Source: Nitrososphaeraceae archaeon
Lineage (GTDB): Archaea > Thermoproteota > Nitrososphaeria > Nitrososphaerales > Nitrososphaeraceae
Reading direction: 5' to 3'
Length of the DNA stretch: 6,701 nt
Assembly (NCBI GenBank): GCA_025936955.1
Contig: JAICSL010000094.1
Span: 1-6,701 of the forward strand
Shown: in pieces, positions 5,448 to 6,701 of the stretch
How positions within the stretch are numbered: the first letter of the stretch is position 1
Layout of the letters: every line of letters starts with the position of its first letter
The notes under the pieces: model-generated
The model's input: only the letters and a program-made list of their open reading frames with translations
Told to the model about the DNA's origin: nothing
Databases searched by the model: none
Position numbers and translations under genes: made by a program

Positions 5448-6701
5448 ATGACGACCAAGAAGATTTCTAGTATTCTGATTGCAAATAGAGGAGAAATTGC
5501 TCTTAGAGTGATAAGAGCATGTAAAGAGTTAGATATTAAATCGGTAGCAGTATATTCGGATGAAGATAGTCGATCTATTCATGTAAAAAGGGCTGACGAG
5601 GCTATCTATATTGGTAAAGCGCAGGCAACTGAAAGTTATCTTAATATGAATAAAATTATTGACGTGGCTAAGGCTGTAGGGACTGACGCAATTCATCCTG
5701 GATATGGTTTTCTTTCTGAAAATGAGGTTTTTGTAGAAATGTGCGAAAAAAATGGTATCATATTTATCGGACCCAAAAGCAAGGCCATGGAACTAACGGG
5801 TGATAAAATGAAATGTAAGGCAATAATGAAAAAGGCCAAAGTTCCTACAATTCCAGGCAGTGACGGCATAATTGAGGATGTACAAGAGGCAGCAGATATA
5901 GCACATGAAGCTGGCTATCCTGTCCTTTTGAAATCTGCATTTGGAGGTGGAGGTAGAGGTATTAGATTTGCTAACGACGAGAAACAATTGCGACAGGAAT
6001 TTGAAATGGCATCTGCTGAATCAAAAGCTGCATTTGGCAAGTCAGCACTTTTTGTTGAAAAATACCTGCAGCGAATTAGACATATCGAATTCCAGTTAAT
6101 AAGAGACTCAAGTGGAAATGCACAGCATTTATTCGAACGGGAATGCTCAATCCAAAGAAGGCATCAAAAGCTAATCGAAATATCTCCCTCCCCAGTGGTA
6201 GATGCAAAAACTAGAGAAAGGGTGGGAGAAATAGCTGTCAGGGCAGCCGTGGCTGTAGATTATCTTAATGCTGGCACAGCAGAATTTCTACGAGATCAAG
6301 AAGGTAATTTCTATTTCATTGAGATAAACTCTAGGCTTCAAGTAGAGCATCCTGTTACCGAATTGATCACAGGAGGCATCGATCTCGTAAAATTGCAAAT
6401 ATCCATTGCTCAAGGTGAGGAAATACCATTCAAACAGGAAGATGTCAAAATGCACGGTTGTGCAATCGAATGTAGAATAAATGCAGAAGATCCATTCTAT
6501 GATTTTGCACCCTCCGTAGGCCCAGTTCCAAACTGCAATATACCTTATGGACCAGGGGTTCGAGTGGATACATATCTTTATCCTGGCTGCAATATATCAG
6601 CATATTATGATTCTTTAGTGGCAAAGCTTGTAGTATGGGGAACTGACTTCGAGGAAGCTCGAATACGAACTAGAAATGCTCTAGAAGAGTTCGATATAGA
6701 A
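5448..6701 (+). CDS. accC: Acetyl-/propionyl-CoA carboxylase, biotin carboxylase subunit (3' end missing)
   Basis: This subunit uses ATP and bicarbonate to carboxylate biotin on the carrier protein, the first half-reaction of acetyl-/propionyl-CoA carboxylase. A TGA in frame directly before the ATG (5445-5447) fixes the start. The frame stays open for 418 codons to the window end; archaeal members have about 490-510 residues. Domains in order are the N-terminal ILIANRGEIALRVIRACKEL, HPGYGFLSEN (83-92), and the ATP-grasp domain from about 115. Visible key residues by analogy with E. coli AccC are K120, K162 before the glycine loop FGGGGRG (165-171), H212, K241 in QRRHQKLIE, E279, E292, N294 and R296 in EINSRLQVEHP, and R343 in ECRINAEDP. 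No biotin carrier domain is visible so far; in related archaea the carrier is a separate gene following this one. One extra glycine is present in ITGGIDLV compared with the common ITGxDLV. Catalytic residues are intact, so an active enzyme is expected. Confidence 0.95.
   Translation, partial: MTTKKISSILIANRGEIALRVIRACKELDIKSVAVYSDEDSRSIHVKRADEAIYIGKAQATESYLNMNKIIDVAKAVGTDAIHPGYGFLSENEVFVEMCEKNGIIFIGPKSKAMELTGDKMKCKAIMKKAKVPTIPGSDGIIEDVQEAADIAHEAGYPVLLKSAFGGGGRGIRFANDEKQLRQEFEMASAESKAAFGKSALFVEKYLQRIRHIEFQLIRDSSGNAQHLFERECSIQRRHQKLIEISPSPVVDAKTRERVGEIAVRAAVAVDYLNAGTAEFLRDQEGNFYFIEINSRLQVEHPVTELITGGIDLVKLQISIAQGEEIPFKQEDVKMHGCAIECRINAEDPFYDFAPSVGPVPNCNIPYGPGVRVDTYLYPGCNISAYYDSLVAKLVVWGTDFEEARIRTRNALEEFDIE

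Overview
The window carries seven protein-coding genes, all on the + strand. It looks like a stretch of chromosome from a low-GC archaeon, most likely an ammonia-oxidising thaumarchaeote (Nitrososphaerota). The archaeal type is clear from an archaeal-style ribosomal protein S7 and a clamp-loader large subunit (RfcL). The thaumarchaeal assignment is an inference. It rests on the RfcL neighbourhood and on adjacent acyl-CoA carboxylase genes, which serve the 3-hydroxypropionate/4-hydroxybutyrate carbon-fixation cycle in such organisms. Sulfolobales-like archaea also have such carboxylases, so the phylum is not proven here.

Left part (1-1680): the 3' end of rps7 (its start lies outside the window), a 120-base spacer with a T5 tract, a small dyad and a doubtful 24-codon ORF, then a 375-codon gene of unknown function with one CxxCG knuckle.

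Middle part (1716-3586): rfcL, an 8-base-overlapping gene for a small protein with two putative zinc-binding modules, and 22 bases later a 70-codon gene for a charged, helical protein with an arginine-rich tail. Tight spacing suggests these three are co-transcribed. A hairpin begins three bases after the last stop codon.

Right part (3587-6701): a spacer of about 260 bases with several TATA-like elements, then the carboxyltransferase subunit gene (pccB-like, complete) and, 56 bases on, the biotin carboxylase subunit gene (accC-like, cut by the window end). Together with a biotin carrier protein, expected downstream but not visible, they would form an acetyl-CoA/propionyl-CoA carboxylase. The substrate-pocket position that helps set acyl-CoA choice is isoleucine, which fits an enzyme able to use acetyl-CoA.

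No tRNA, rRNA, CRISPR array, insertion sequence or clear sign of recent transfer was seen. Most of the window is ordinary core chromosome. The least explained parts are the 375-residue protein and the two small genes behind rfcL.
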